Assembly (NCBI GenBank): GCA_963402885.1
Contig: OY727102.1
Location: 21,080,001 to 21,144,000, forward strand
Source of the DNA: Antedon bifida
Taxonomy: Eukaryota; Echinodermata; Crinoidea; Comatulida; Antedonidae
Direction: 5' to 3'
DNA: 64,000 nucleotides
Under the pieces are notes generated by a model. The model worked only from the letters and a program-made list of their open reading frames with translations, searched no databases and was not told where the DNA came from. This document shows positions 34,433-47,602 of this stretch, piece after piece. Positions within the stretch are counted from its first letter, which is position 1. Each line of letters begins with the position of its first letter. The translations under genes were made by a program, and so were the position numbers.

Positions 34433-36480
34433 TACTTAGCTGTTGCCTCAGTAATTGATAATTTCTGATTCTAGTCCTTTTCTGTGTTATTAACCTGGTA
34501 GTTTACCTGTTAGACAGCCTATTATGAAATCATTTTAACCACTAAATATGTATCCTGTTTAAGATTTAGAAGAAAAAAATAATTGTAATTTCCTAGAATA
34601 TTTAAATGTATAATTGAAATTGTTTCTAAGAAGTTTAACTGAAACTAAACTATAATATTGCTTTTCTTGTAATTATATTTTTTAATGTGTAGTTTTATAT
34701 AAGCAAACTTTTCTCAATTTATTTTTTATGGGATTTAGTACTAAAAGTAAAAAGCATATTCCTGCAAGATAACCAATGTGTTTATAAATCATTCTTAATT
34801 GCATTTTGATAATTGCTTATGTAGTGTTACAATTAAAATTAATTAAAAATATCATGCCGCTAAGTTATCTACTTAGTGTAACAAAATTGCTTGTTATGTT
34901 TACAATGAAATACTTTATTCTGTCCAATATACATGATATACATATGGAAAATTGATTTGTTCCAGTTTTAATAAATATTAAATATACAATAAGTTACATA
35001 TACAACATTGACCAATCATTCTTTGATCGCACATTACTGGTCATTGAGTGCCATAATGGTTTGTTGATAGAAACAGAACCTTGGAAAATCAGTTATACAT
35101 TATATTGAAATTATGTATATTTGCGTAAAAGAAATAGGCCATAATGTAATACCATAACAAAGGATTCTTTAAATATGTTTCTAAATTATACGTCCTTAAT
35201 AACTTATAGCTTTAGTAGATTGAAAGCAGACATGACTGCCGGGAAAAGTTCCTAAGCCCCTAAATAATGCTCTAGAGGTACAGTGATGGTAGGGGATTGG
35301 CCGGCAATTAAGGCATTATTGCCTGTGGCTTAGCATAGTCACGCACTCCATTTAATGGCCTAGAATCTTTGCCTATATGCTCACTTCTGCACCATCCTCC
35401 TACACTTAAGTGGTTCTGGCAGATTTAGCTTATAGTGTTTTTAGTATTAATAGATCTTAACGATTTAAGGTGAAATAATCATTTGAAATTCAGTTGTACA
35501 ATTCATATTACGTTTTACTTCTTATATTTTATTTGTAGGAAAATACAGCTGATAGTAGATTTTTTTTTATAGTCCCTTAATAGTCATTTTATTAAATTAT
35601 TTTTTTTCAAATTTCTGATATACAGTATACACCTATAATTAAATAAATATATTTTTTATCACAAATCTGTAATGTTTTATAGGGATAAGCACCCATACTT
35701 AAAACCAAAAGATTACATACTTTAAGTAAGATGCCCAAGTATACTATCTATTATTAGCGCTCCTGTTTCCAAAATCCTGTATCTACCCTATCCATCCTGT
35801 ATCTTGTTTCTGGTAGTTTCAATCTATATACATGTAGTATGTAGAAACTAATAAATGTTGAATTATATAGTATAATTTTCTATAAATCTATTTATTATCT
35901 ATATGTCTGTACATTATATGTATATACTTAGGTATATTCAAAATATGCATTCATCTTATATAAAAACAAATTACATTAGTTACTGTATTAATAAATATTG
36001 CCTTTTCAAAGAATCTTTATTAAAATTGTTTTTAAATAATGAAATATAAATTCATACTACTAATGGCACTTAATTCAATAACACATAGATGACAGTAATG
36101 GCGTTACTATTACCAATTCTTATGACTATTATTTGTTTCTGATGACTTTATTATCTCCCCTTTTATCTGCACGATCATTTAATTACCAGAATTAGGACAA
36201 AATTTTGTCATTTTCATAATTACCTTTTGTGCTGTTAGACATGGCTTTGTGAACTGTTGCTAAACTTTGTTGATGCTGCATTTCAAAAGCGTTGCTTTTA
36301 CACCATTTTGATCCTGTGTAATGGTTTTATCATATCATTTTGATCTACATATCTTAAACTTAGTGCGCTAATTAGGGATGTTGATAGTATCTAAATTCTA
36401 TTGTAATTCTCATTATTTGGAACTGAAATAAGCCTATTCATAATTTCACAAAAAGTTTCAGGTGGAAAAGGGATTTTTGA
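34433..36480. other. AT-rich non-coding sequence
   Basis: Only a less AT-rich patch at 35225-35430 stands out. It has a short palindrome-like GGCCGGCAATTAAGGCATTA and no supported exon. Confidence 0.35.
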
Positions 36481-36485
36481 TGATT

Positions 36486-36530
36486 GGATTTGGGGTGGGG
36501 GAGGTGGGGTAGGGGAGGGGAAGTGGGTTA
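36486..36530 (+). promoter_or_regulatory. G-rich tract with quadruplex potential
   Basis: Six runs of three or more G in about 45 bases (GGGGTGGGGGAGGTGGGG then TAGGGGAGGGGAAGTGGG). This fits a G-quadruplex-forming tract. It is isolated in AT-rich DNA, and no gene start was identified beside it. Confidence 0.6.
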
Positions 36531-38394
36531 ATTCAGTATTGAAAACTATGAAGGAAACCAAAGGTTATACAAACACAGTGTAAATATACAAAACAAGTTC
36601 ATTCCCTATTCTGTGAATCTACAGTATATATTATAGTTCCTTAACCTTTCACCTAGAGGCATATCCTTATATTTACATCATTTATCAAAAAATCAACAAA
36701 TATGTACTTATTATTTGTGCCCTTCACTTTGCTAAATGAGGTATTTGGTTTCTTTTATTCTTGTTACTACTATGACCAAGCCATACCTTCTTCCTTCAAT
36801 TATCCTACTCCTTATCTACTAATAAGCTATACAATTCATTTTAACTGTGTCAACAGTTCATTGTGTTGTCAAATCAGTAGCTTCTTAAACTGTGTATTAA
36901 TCTAATCTATCCCGACCACTTAAAAGTCATCGTAGTCACACAAGGGCTAGAAAACCATAGTAAAACCTGTGGCTGTCAACACTACAATGTAAATTTCACT
37001 TTTCAAGTACCTATTCAACACTCGCCGCTTATTCTGAACTGTTCTTTATCCATTACTCTGCTTCAATATTTTGCTTAGGCAGTTTTCAAACATAGCCCCT
37101 CGTCGTCGGTAACTACCGTAATTGGCCTACGGCAGATGTAGCGGCGTAAGGAGTGCTTATTCATGAACTGCCAATCAAAGACCTTGGCTTTTCTCCTCCC
37201 TTCTCATAGACTTTTTACAATATAGGTCACTCTATTCAATTAGTTGTGTCTTTGTTAAGGTTGGTTAGTTGTAATAAAGTATTTCAAGTTTTGTTTCTGT
37301 TTTCCTTGACAATGAACCATAACCACATTTGAACTTCCAATCTTTCTTTTCGTTATCAAAATTTACTTTTCGGTAAGTTTTATTACATTTATTTGAACAT
37401 GCTTACTATAATTTTCAAAAGTCATAGATACTGTAGAGATTATATACTATTTTATGATAATTAAAATATGTTTGGTAATTGCAACCAGGTAGGAGTAATA
37501 ACCTATTTTCTTACATTATGTAATTAAGTAGAATACATTTGCCCAAATCTAACATAAATTGTACTGAATACTGTATATTTGATATATATGTGTGGAAAAA
37601 AGCACTAATTTGAAACAGGTATATTTTTAATACCAAGTTAAAATGTAGGAAAAATTAAAAACAAGTAAAAAAAACTTATCAACCAATCTTTTCCTCATGT
37701 GGTTTTTTTTTATTAAGAAAAAATGTCTTAAACGCATACTCTTATTTTAGTATCAATGCATTTCTCTCTTCTTTAGCATTTTTCTTCATTCAGTCAATGA
37801 AATAGCTGTTAATACTTTGGATAGTACAAGTAGACTAGATGATCTATGATAAAGATCACCTGTAGTCTACTTGTTATGTATACTATTTCTGTATACTTTA
37901 GTAAGAGGAATTACATTTTTTTATTTATTTTCTTTGCTGATAAAAATCTCCCATTGATTAGAATAGCTATAGCGCAAATGCTAATTTTGTGTAGTTTTTA
38001 TCCTTAGGGCGTATTTAAACTAACTTTTTGACCCGTGAGGATACCTGTGGTTCTTGGTACTTTACTGTGAAATGTTGATTGTTTGTAAATATGTAGGGTA
38101 TTGCCTATGAATAAATTTCTGTGTTGATTGGGATATGGTTTTTAATTGGCTCTTATATGAATCTCAAATATATTTTATTTTAATCAAAGAAGGAAATTTA
38201 TCAAGCATTGTTAAAAACTAGGAAGGGTATGTAATTTATTATTGTATATTACCAAGTGTAGTCTCAAGTATTGTATTATATTAACAATGGATTACCAAAG
38301 TCTTGTGTCCGAATTTAGTCAAAAAATAAGGAGTTGGATTATACTTTAGCATAGGATTATACTTAGTCATATATGATAATCCTCTTTCATCCTA
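36531..38394. other. Non-coding sequence, balanced patch at 36900-37220
   Basis: The patch contains CCCCTCGTCGTCGGTAACTA and ACGGCAGATGTAGCGGCGTA and has a 42-codon - strand open frame without a good donor. The rest is AT-rich with nothing recognised. Confidence 0.3.
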
Positions 38395-38600
38395 TCGTGA
38401 CATACTGTAGGGCTACTCTTGTGGTTTTGAACTTGAACTGGTAGGGACTGAATGGACCAGAATACCAGGATTCTCCCCTTCTTTCCCTGATGATGTACTG
38501 TGTCCTTTTAGCTGCAAAGTAGACCTTCAGATGTACATCATTATCGAAAGAAACTTGTTCTACCACCAGAACAATTGCATACAATAGGATGGGCATGAGA
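38395..38600 (-). mobile_element. SINE-like dispersed repeat relic
   Basis: On the - strand this begins TTGTTCTGGTGGTAGAACAA, matching the opening of the relic at 8185 (+), then follows a related but diverged course. It carries a 69-codon - strand frame; since it overlaps a repeat this is not called as a gene. Confidence 0.4.
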
Positions 38601-38772
38601 TTGTTCCAATATTATGGCTGTTGTTTGCAGCACCCTCATCTTAACAACCTAGCCCCATAATTTGGGTTTAAAAACTAATGTGGCATACAAGTTATTTTAA
38701 TAACTGTATCCTGATTTACTTTTTTTTCTCACTTAAAGATATTTTATTTTCAAAGATTGCTTTTACACACAG

Positions 38773-38923
38773 GCCATCAATTATTGAACAATGTCAATAT
38801 TATAGTTTTTATCGTAGACATCCTCGAGAACACCGTTGTTGTCATTATCCAAAGACATCCTCAAAGACTCCAACTTCTCCCAGGGTGCAATTTAGTGCAA
38901 ACAATTCAATGTATCCAACATAA
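38773..38923. other. Exon-like patch, strand uncertain
   Basis: On + an acceptor (gcttttacacacag) is followed by 49 codons and TAA at 38921-38923 (phase 2), giving a Cys/His/Arg-rich peptide. On - the same bases give an open frame with SLRMSLDNDNNGVLEDVYDK, which looks more protein-like, has EF-hand-loop flavour and ends at TAA. At most one can be real. Neither links cleanly to a neighbour. Confidence 0.25.
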
Positions 38924-38983
38924 ATGAATGTTGATCCCAAGGACGTGTTTCAACAACACTAACACAGCAAGTGTTTATTCAAA

Positions 38984-40341
38984 TTAGGTGTGACATGGTT
39001 CCCAAGGAGACAACAAGCCAGGTGGCCACTGTCCTATCAGTACCCTGTGCTACAACAATAACTTAACCAAATACGTTCGTTTACCTGGAAATAAAAAGAA
39101 AATAAATAATTAATTTTGCAATGATTACAATTTTCTTAATAGTTGTTTAAGAGTAGTAGGAAAGATGTCTGCATTTAAGTAACAAGATAATGTTGGGTAC
39201 TTACTTTAAAGGGAGTGGTAATAAGTACTGGTGCCGTGGGAGGTTGCCAACCACAGGGGTTGTTTTCTTGTTTTAATTCTTCTTAACAATTACGACAATT
39301 AAACATTTGGCAACAACTAGTTTACCAATCCAATTTGAAAGACTTATCACCAGACGACGTTTTCCTAATTCTGTACATCATGTGTTTTCAGCAGTCATTG
39401 TGAATACATCTTTGTTTCTTGGTTTATTACACAACATACAGTTATTTTGTTGCCTGTACTTTCTTTCTTTCATTTTTTATGACAATGGTAATAAAGCGTG
39501 TCTATTAAGTTACCAATATGACTCACTGTTTCAGTACACGCTATAATCTGGACCATGTTCGCTGAAACTGTTATTGAAAGTTTTTACTACATGAACATTA
39601 TCTCTCTCCTCGCTGATGTGCAGAAAGTTTGCATTTTGTTGTGTTTATTCTGGGTTTTGTTCATTTAAAAAACTATCGTACTAAGCTACTTTTTTTGGGT
39701 CACTAGAAATTGGTATCAATTTGTTTCCAATTGAGATTCAACATGACTTGTTTTTTGGGTTCATAAATCAAACTTATCACCATATTAAATAGGTTTTGTG
39801 TTATATAGTAGTACTCAACTCTGAAAAATATATCTTTTACACTGCTTATCCTTGCTAGTAGAAACGGATTGGTTTTATAATCAACTAGTTTTAATGAAAT
39901 TTGTTGCTGGTAATAGAACATTTAAATGGATAAACCTCAAGTCGTATCCTCTTTCCATTTTGGTTATGACGTTTACACCTCCCATCATTTTCCATTTCTT
40001 AATTTCTAAGAATTCTAAGGAAGCATTTAATTATTAGATCATAAATCTGTAAATATTGTTATTAAATTTGAAGATCAAATAATAATGTTATAAGTCAACT
40101 AGTATCTTCACAGACATTTTTAGAGACAGTTTCCTCAAGCAATGAAAATAGGAATGAAATAATTTATAAAATATCCTTTCCATGTTGTCTTCAGTTATTT
40201 TCTAAAATTGTTCTCACCTCAGTCCCACCAAAGTAGACACATAAATGTACCTCCCTTTCATCATCTGATCATAGTCAGCCATTGTCCGTCTGCAGGCCAA
40301 AAGCCTTAGCAGGTCATTTCCAGAGGTCTGGATCTCTCGAT
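38984..40341 (-). CDS. Candidate 3' end of a - strand gene, two exons
   Basis: The upstream exon 40341-40218 (124 bp) lies between acceptor tgttcttgcatccaaag and donor CTGAG|gtgaga. Only one of its three frames is open, encoding LLRLLACRRTMADYDQMMKG and then RYIYVSTLVGL, leaving in phase 2. The next exon, 39044-38984 (61 bp), follows acceptor gttgtagcacag and enters with one base, completing an Arg codon. It then encodes VLIGQWPPGLLSPWEPCHT and TAA. Intron 1172-1173 bp. Matching phases and good splice sites support a real gene; no family was recognised and upstream exons were not found. Confidence 0.38.
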
Positions 40342-42679
40342 CTTTGGATGCAAGAACAAAGATGAACAGATCAAATCAAAACATATATTTTTTAAACAGA
40401 AATCAGTAAAACAAAGCCAGGTTATCTATTCATATACAAACCTTCTTGATTTAAGCACACAGTATCCCAGAAGGCTCAGTTCTCATTTAAATCAGGAACG
40501 GTCTAGATAACTGGATATAAAATGTCATAGTTCACGGTTATTACCAAGATTTGATGACATGATGATATCATTGCAATAGTTACGCGTTCGTCTTTATTTT
40601 TGTAAATGAATGGTTTCATTTGGTAGTTTTTATGTCCTTAATAACGAACTGGCCTGAAAATGTAATACGTCTGGTAATCTAAGAGTAATGACTCTACAGC
40701 GATTCTATCGGTATCTGGCCCATTTCTCACGTGTGTGTTTCATGTATAGCATTGCATGTTCTTAATGACAATGGCTTATTCATTACATATTTAATATCTG
40801 TCGTCTGATCAGCCTTTTGTGAATGATACACTCGTTTCGAAGGGCGATAGTTGCCCTCCATTCTCAGCAGCATTCCAACATTGATTACTCGAAGTATGTT
40901 ATATATATATTTGGTCTATTATTTCTATTAAAAATCAAAACAACAAAAGAGTTGTAAATTTATCTGTTTATGCATCTATATTTCTTTATATTATGAAACT
41001 ATCACCTCTATAACTTCTCATCCTAGGAGTCCGCTAACTTCTAATCGTAGGAGTCCAAAGTTTTTAGTTAGCCAGCTTATTTTACTTGTTGATAATTGTT
41101 TCAATGTAATGATATAGTTAGTTGTAATAAGATATCATACATTTCATTATTCATTCTGAAAGATCATTAGCAAACAAATATGTAGGCAACCTTCTCCTAG
41201 AATAACCTTAAATGTTTTCACTACATTTAATTTAAGAAAAAGTATTATCTTTTATTACTTTCATGATATCATGAGTCTTCTGAACCAATAAGACTTTATT
41301 CATGACCCCATCACAGTTTTACAAACAATATGGCGCATAAAGTATACAATACAATATTTGAAAACACAACCTCAAGAAGTGAAAGTTGTTGATGGTTTTA
41401 ACAACTAAAAGTTTTATAAAAGTAAAATTTCAATTGAAAATTAATTATAATAAAAAAAAACTATTTCTAACATCAATGACATTTTAATTGTTTGATAGAA
41501 TTGGAAGAGAATTATTACTTTTTTTTATCTGTAGGGTTTGATGTACGATTTTTTTCTTTTCTTTTTTTTAAAAAAACTATTTATAATGTAAGCTTATGAT
41601 GTACTGTACGACTACGGTTTCAGCCAGTGGCTGCTTGTGTCATTTTTTAATAAAGATATACCGAGTATTAGAGTTACAATTTTTTACTATGGATAATTGT
41701 AATAACACAAAGTGTTGATACCATTTTAACCTATTCTCTTGTAACTACCAGACAAGTATTACAGCAACTTGCGTCATAATTCAATCTCTCTGACATCTTT
41801 CAAACTAACAAAGTGAATGTATTGTTACTATTCAGTTATCATTCTTCTTTTAGTTGTTTAATTAGCTGAGTTTTATCACCCATATCCTAAAGGCTTTTCT
41901 TTGATCACAGCTTTATACAATGTTTGATATTAAGCGTTCTAACAATACCACTTGAAACTAGGCTAAACATAGATTTTAATCTAAATACTTTTCAAGCTTC
42001 CTTCACTAATTGTATTAATCGTGGATAATGCACTGACGTGTGTTTGCATTATCTAGAGGGGGATGCTTTTTAAATAGTTTTCAAGAGGACAACTGAGGTG
42101 GAATGTTGGTATAAATAAAGTTCAATGAAAACTAGGCTAACAGAAAAATGAAAAATTATATAAACAAGTATTTTAAATACATGTTTAAAGTTTGATTTTA
42201 GAAGAGATAAAACATAAAAACTTTTCACGTGCTTAGTCTAACTATGTTTATACCTTCTTTTCTGTATCGGAGTTAATACAGTTGATCATGCTGTTTAATC
42301 TGATAAAAACACTGGTATATTTAGTTCTAATTTTAGACCTAAAAGTTATACTAAGTACTTTTTGCATAAGAAGCGTATTGTGTATGAATAAAAAATACTC
42401 CTATGTTGGATACTGATATTGCAAGCTTAATTGCGAACAGATAAATATTAAATTATTTAATTATAATTTAATTTATTAATTTGTATTATATTTTATCATC
42501 AACTCTGCAGAAATGTTATATAGTCCTTTAAAACTGAGTTATTAAAGTAAAAAAAATGAAAAATGAAGATTAATTAAATAGGTTATTTTTTAGTTTTAAC
42601 AAAGTTAATCACTTCCATAGAAAAAAACCAAAAAATTATGTTTTCACTTTTAAAATGACAAAAGGAACAGTTAAATTCA
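40342..42679. other. AT-rich sequence without a recognised gene
   Basis: A balanced patch at 40640-40830 has short open frames on both strands but no consistent splice sites. Otherwise nothing stands out. Confidence 0.35.
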
Positions 42680-42765
42680 CTTTTTGCTTTAAATTACAAT
42701 TTTTTCAGGTAAATAATTTTTATTTTCAACCCAATTTTTGGTCAGAGTGAATATCAATTATATGA
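42680..42765 (+). repeat. Dispersed repeat pair, copy a
   Basis: TTTTTTCAGGTAAATAATTT followed by CCAATTTTTGG and TATATGA recurs at 46845-46930. The pair is similar over about 80 bases. Confidence 0.5.
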
Positions 42766-43797
42766 AACGAAAGTGCCAAAAATTTTTTTTAAATATATTT
42801 TTTTCAGGGGGACAATATATCTTTAAAACCATACAATATTTTTATCTTATAGTCTATAGATTTATTACTATAAACCAGAAATTTATTATGTTTAACAAAT
42901 CTATCAAGTATTTTAATAGCGACATGCCGTGTAGACTAAAATCAATCTATTTCAACACATCAGCGATCTTACTATAATAATTCAAAAAATGCGTTCATTG
43001 TTGTCTCGATCATAAATCAGGGAAAGAATTAAGAGTAATTGAGATGTGCTAAGAACTTATCCGTAGTGCTTACTAAGTGTTACAATGTCAATTTTTATTG
43101 TTGCGATTATTGCAGTTGAGTTATTACTCCATTTATTATTTAGTTGGACACGTAAATGACTTATTTTAGTACTTTACGAATATTCTTGCAATTTTATCAT
43201 GTGTCACTTGGTTTTTAAGTTTTTACTAAAGTGTGATTTGCAGGACTTTCAATTTAAGATACCTCCAATAACAGACCACTATCCTTAGCGACTTAACACA
43301 AAATACAAGTCTTTATTATATAAAAAAAATAACAACCCCAAATCCTGGAGAGATCTGAATTACTGCATATCAATTCCAATAGATTTTTCTGTTTGTTTTG
43401 TTTATACCGTATCTGTTTAATTCTCAAAATTTAATTACAGAAAATATACATTTAACAATAAATACAGTTTGTACAAATTTAGCAACAATACGTTTTTGGA
43501 TGGATATACAGTAAGCCAATTATTAATTGAAACTATAAATAGTAATTATTAATTTTGCATAGACACGTAATGTTTAGATAATTTATATGTATTTAACTTG
43601 TGGGTGTAGAAGTATATGTATTATTTATTGCTCCAATAATTACATTGTACTGAACATGTCAATACAATATATGAAATAAATCTAACAATACGTTTACTTA
43701 TTGCTTCTGTTAGTGATCATCAGCATACGCTCTATTAAATGATTGTACATTGTATGAACCTATTATTATATGTACTTATGCGGCGTTAAGTCTGCCG

Positions 43798-43855
43798 TCG
43801 TTTTGATTGACAGTTGAAAGGTCACATGATTATCATTCTTAAGGTCACCTGGTTT
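43798..43855 (+). promoter_or_regulatory. Candidate enhancer: PBX-MEIS site plus nuclear-receptor half sites
   Basis: Contains TGATTGACAG, the consensus composite PBX-MEIS/Prep site, followed within 40 bases by two AAGGTCA half sites of the kind bound by monomeric nuclear receptors. Binding is inferred from motifs only. Confidence 0.35.
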
Positions 43856-43887
43856 TTTTTTACCCCGTTGAGTTCATATTATTACAG

Positions 43888-43919
43888 GGGTCAGCTGGGT
43901 CAGGCGACTGTTAATTCAG
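43888..43919 (+). other. Possible 32-bp non-coding exon
   Basis: Thirty-two bases of balanced composition bounded by a good acceptor (attattacag) and a strong donor (TTCAG|gtaagt). It could be a 5'-UTR exon of a + strand transcript; no partner was identified. Confidence 0.25.
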
Positions 43920-44640
43920 GTAAGTGGTCTTTGTCAGTTTTAATTCTTTAATATGTTTAAAGTGGATCGTTCGTTTTATTTATTTTTTTAAGTGATGTAA
44001 TTTCATATAACCATAGCATTACTATGATTATCTCATGACTTGGTTGTAAGCCCATGTTCGGGGTCCATGCTGAAGACGCGAATTATTAATACTTTCAAGT
44101 TGGTAAAACATATGGACATCTTTAACATATAGCTTTTCTCCCCCTTATATTTTATCTATGAATATAAATCAATATAAAGCAACTATTTTAAACTTTTGGC
44201 ATAAGTTATCTCTTCCTTCTACTTTCTGCCAATATGCAAAAAAACATGAAAAATAAAATAATAATAATAAAACTAAACTAAAAAATTATTTTTCTAAAAA
44301 TGTCTTCTTAAAATTTTTTAAAATGTTAAAAAAAAACAAAATATAAAGTAAAAATGATAGAGCATCCATAACCGCCAATACCACTTTCGCTTTTGTGTAC
44401 TTTTTTATGCTAAAGCTATAATTTCGTTACTTAATAAAAGGTTGATGAAACAGCTTTTGTGCACGAAAGTTAGTGCATATTAGATATTAAAAACGTGAAC
44501 TGCTTTCTATTTTACACTTTATATTGTCAATCAAAGTAGATATCCATCAGTTCTAACAAGTTGGTCAACACAATAATCTACCAAGTCAACATCACTGGAC
44601 AATGAGTAAATAAGACTGTGAATAATTATTCATATATTAA
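43920..44640. other. AT-rich sequence without features
   Basis: Nothing recognised. Confidence 0.35.
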
Positions 44641-44642
44641 TC

Positions 44643-45050
44643 ATTAGCTACTGTCCATTACATACTGTCCATTACCTAGCTACTGGCTATTGATGTCTAT
44701 TACCTATTGTCTATCTAGAATACTGACCATAACTTTAGCTACTGTCCATTACTTAGTTACTGTCCAATACTTTAGATACTGTCCATTACTTTTTTAATGT
44801 CCATACTTAGTTACTGTCCAATACTTTAGATACTGTCAATTACTTTTTTAATGTCCATACTTAGTTACTGTCCAATACTTTAGGTACTGTCCATTAACCA
44901 GCTAGTGTTCATTACCTAGTTACTACTACTATACTACCTAGTTAGTGTTTATTATACCTAGTTACTATTTTTCGACTACTGCCTTTTACATAACTACTGT
45001 CTATTACCTACTATCCATTTTCTACTCTCACAGCTAGTTACTTTCAATTA
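44643..45050 (+). repeat. Degenerate minisatellite with a 54-bp higher-order unit
   Basis: Diverged units of TACTGTCCATTACTTAGT, about 18-20 bases. In the centre, a 54-base block starting TGTCCAATACTTTAGATACT repeats at 44761, 44815 and (partly) 44869. Confidence 0.85.
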
Positions 45051-47248
45051 CAACTTAATTCTTAAAGTCAGATTATAATTATTTAAACAGGGGTGTGGCT
45101 AATTGGTATATAGGAAAGTAACTGGACCAAAAAAAAAAAAGCGGAGACAGTAAGTTGGTTAAAAAGAAACACTACTACTAATCTAATGTCTAATTACACT
45201 GAAATGCATTGTTACAATACGATACGATATGAGGAAAGTTTATTGCAATTTCAAAATACATTAAAATTGAAGTTGAACAAAAATAAATATGTAAAAATAT
45301 ATAAATCGTATGCATAAAAATATAAGTAATTTTTAGAAAAATACATATATACATCTAAGCAAAATACTATAATACAAGACCGGACATTACAATTAGAAAA
45401 GGACAACATTAAAAACGATAAACTACAAAATAAAAACTCTACTCACTGCTACTGATAAGTTCAAGCTGATTTAATCTTTGAACATACAATGTTGTTAATT
45501 AATAATAGTGAAAAATTGGCAGAAGAGTCCTACTGACTCCTTTTATTATTTGATCAGAAAATTCTTTTTTGGAAAAATAATCTGGTTACTGGAGAGTTGA
45601 CTATCATCATGTATTTTATTCAACATTTTAAAACATCATTTTATATTAGTATCAAAAGTAAAATAATTTAAATAGTCAACGTTATGGTCAAAAAGTCAAA
45701 CTGGACAGCTATGGTCATTCATGCAAGTATCAATATCATAATTCACATTTTAAACTTCTTTGACTTTATTTAAATTTTTATTTGAATTCCAAGACAATTT
45801 TCTCATATTTTGAATTTTCATTTAATTCACATTAACCTACAGTAGGAATTGTATAAAAGTGTATTCTTGAACTCTGATTGGACGTCGAAAACTTAATGCC
45901 CCCTTTTTGCGTAGCCTTTGACATCCGATTCAAGATAGAAATGACAGATGTGTTGATTAATTAAATAATAATTTACTTTAGGACAAATAGGCATGGGAAT
46001 AATTTGTATTCGTTAAATGGAGTATTTTGACTGCTCCATTCAACTCTGTTGTATACTAATTCATGGTTACTATAGCTTTATAGCATGTTTATCTTGTATA
46101 GCTTTATTTCATTAATTAAATCAGCAGTTAAAAATAAAATCATCAACACCTACTAACAGTTTACTAAATGTCAGTATTGCTATTATTATAGCCCCTAGTA
46201 ACTGTAATAACCCTATTGATTTTGGTATCTGTAGTGAATGATAAATGATAATTGATTAGTGGACACATTTAGTGGTGCAAGAACAAGTAGGTCAGGTCAC
46301 TGATAGCTCATTGGTCAGCAATGCTACATCCATTAAACCCAAGTGTCAGAATATCATATAATAGATGACCCAATGCTACACTAACTCCATCTATGTAAAC
46401 AGATGAGTTGTTAATTAAAAGGAAAAGTACATCATAAAGTGGCATAGTTGTAGAGCTACTGTCTTGGGTTTTATATAAGTAGGTCAAGTCTGGTGAATAC
46501 TACAAGGTAAAAAGGAAATTAAAGGTTGTGTTAAGTACATGAATGGCCAGCCTACACATTATTAACAATAGACACTAATAGAAATAATGTAAATATTATT
46601 GATTCCATTTTATGAGTATACATTAATTGTGGTTTGCAGTTAATGTATAAAATCACATGTTAAAATGATATCTTCAATTTCCAATTTACCAAATAATGTG
46701 TGTATTATGCTAGTGCCAATTAAATTAAGTCTTTAAATTATATTTGTGTGTTTCTAATATCAGAGAGATTGACAAAAATAATAATTTCATTTATAAAAAA
46801 AAACAACAAATAGATGATTAAATTTGATAAACAGGTTGAGAAATGGTGATTTCTTTTCTTTAATTACTATTTTTTCAGGTAAATATTTTTTTTAATCCAA
46901 TTTTTGGCCAAAATGAGGTGACTATTATATGACATTAAAATAGCATATTAAAAAAACAATATATCATGGTTTAATGAGAAGAATTAATTAATTAATTAAT
47001 TATTAATTTTAAAAAATGTCTCTTTAGGCTCAAGTTTGGGAAGGAGAGGAAAATATAGTGTACTCTGTCAGTCAGTCAAGGTTTTTTATTTTTTTGTTGT
47101 TTACAACTGAACGCCTCTATGTATTAATTCCAAATGAATAAATAAAGTTTACTTAGATAGTTAATTAAAAGACATCTGTTGATTTTTGGTCATAGGTGGT
47201 CTAACCCATATGTTTTATGCTATCATATTTCCAACAACCATTAATATT
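45051..47248. other. AT-rich sequence, dispersed repeat at 46845-46930
   Basis: No gene seen. 46845-46930 is the partner of the repeat at 42680-42765. An ATTAATTAATTAATTA run lies near 46984. Confidence 0.4.
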
Positions 47249-47352
47249 AAATGTTATCAATGTTAGGTTAAGTTTCTTTACTATTTGAAAGTTAGTGCTT
47301 AAATGTTATCAATGTTAGGTTAAGTTTCTTTACTATTTGAAAGTTAGTGCTT
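47249..47352 (+). repeat. 52-bp perfect tandem duplication
   Basis: Two adjacent copies of a 52-base block containing AAATGTTATCAATGTTAGGT, starting at 47249 and 47301, with no difference seen. Confidence 0.92.
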
Positions 47353-47455
47353 ATGAACAGACTACTAATTACAAAATTATTTGAAGTGAGAATTGTATAA
47401 TATTCCTTATATCATAAAGAACCATCAACATATACTCTAGCTAATATATGTCTAA

Positions 47456-47602
47456 AGCTCTGTCTACACTATCAAACTCTATGTGATGTGCCCATATATG
47501 GGCATGATGATGTCACATCACTACCATATTTGTGCATATCACTACCATATTTGAGCATATCAAACTTTTTTGTCAAACTAGTTTGATAGTGTAGACGGAG
47601 CT
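47456..47602 (-). mobile_element. MITE copy 8
   Basis: 147 bp in the opposite orientation to copy 1, with exact TAA duplications at 47453-47455 and 47603-47605 and well preserved TIRs. Confidence 0.88.

Noticed and set aside
37080..37220. 42-codon - strand frame as an exon
   Set aside because: Plausible peptide but no donor, and similar frames arise in other balanced patches on both strands.
40640..40830. Exon on either strand
   Set aside because: Open frames occur in several phases at once without a consistent acceptor-donor pair.
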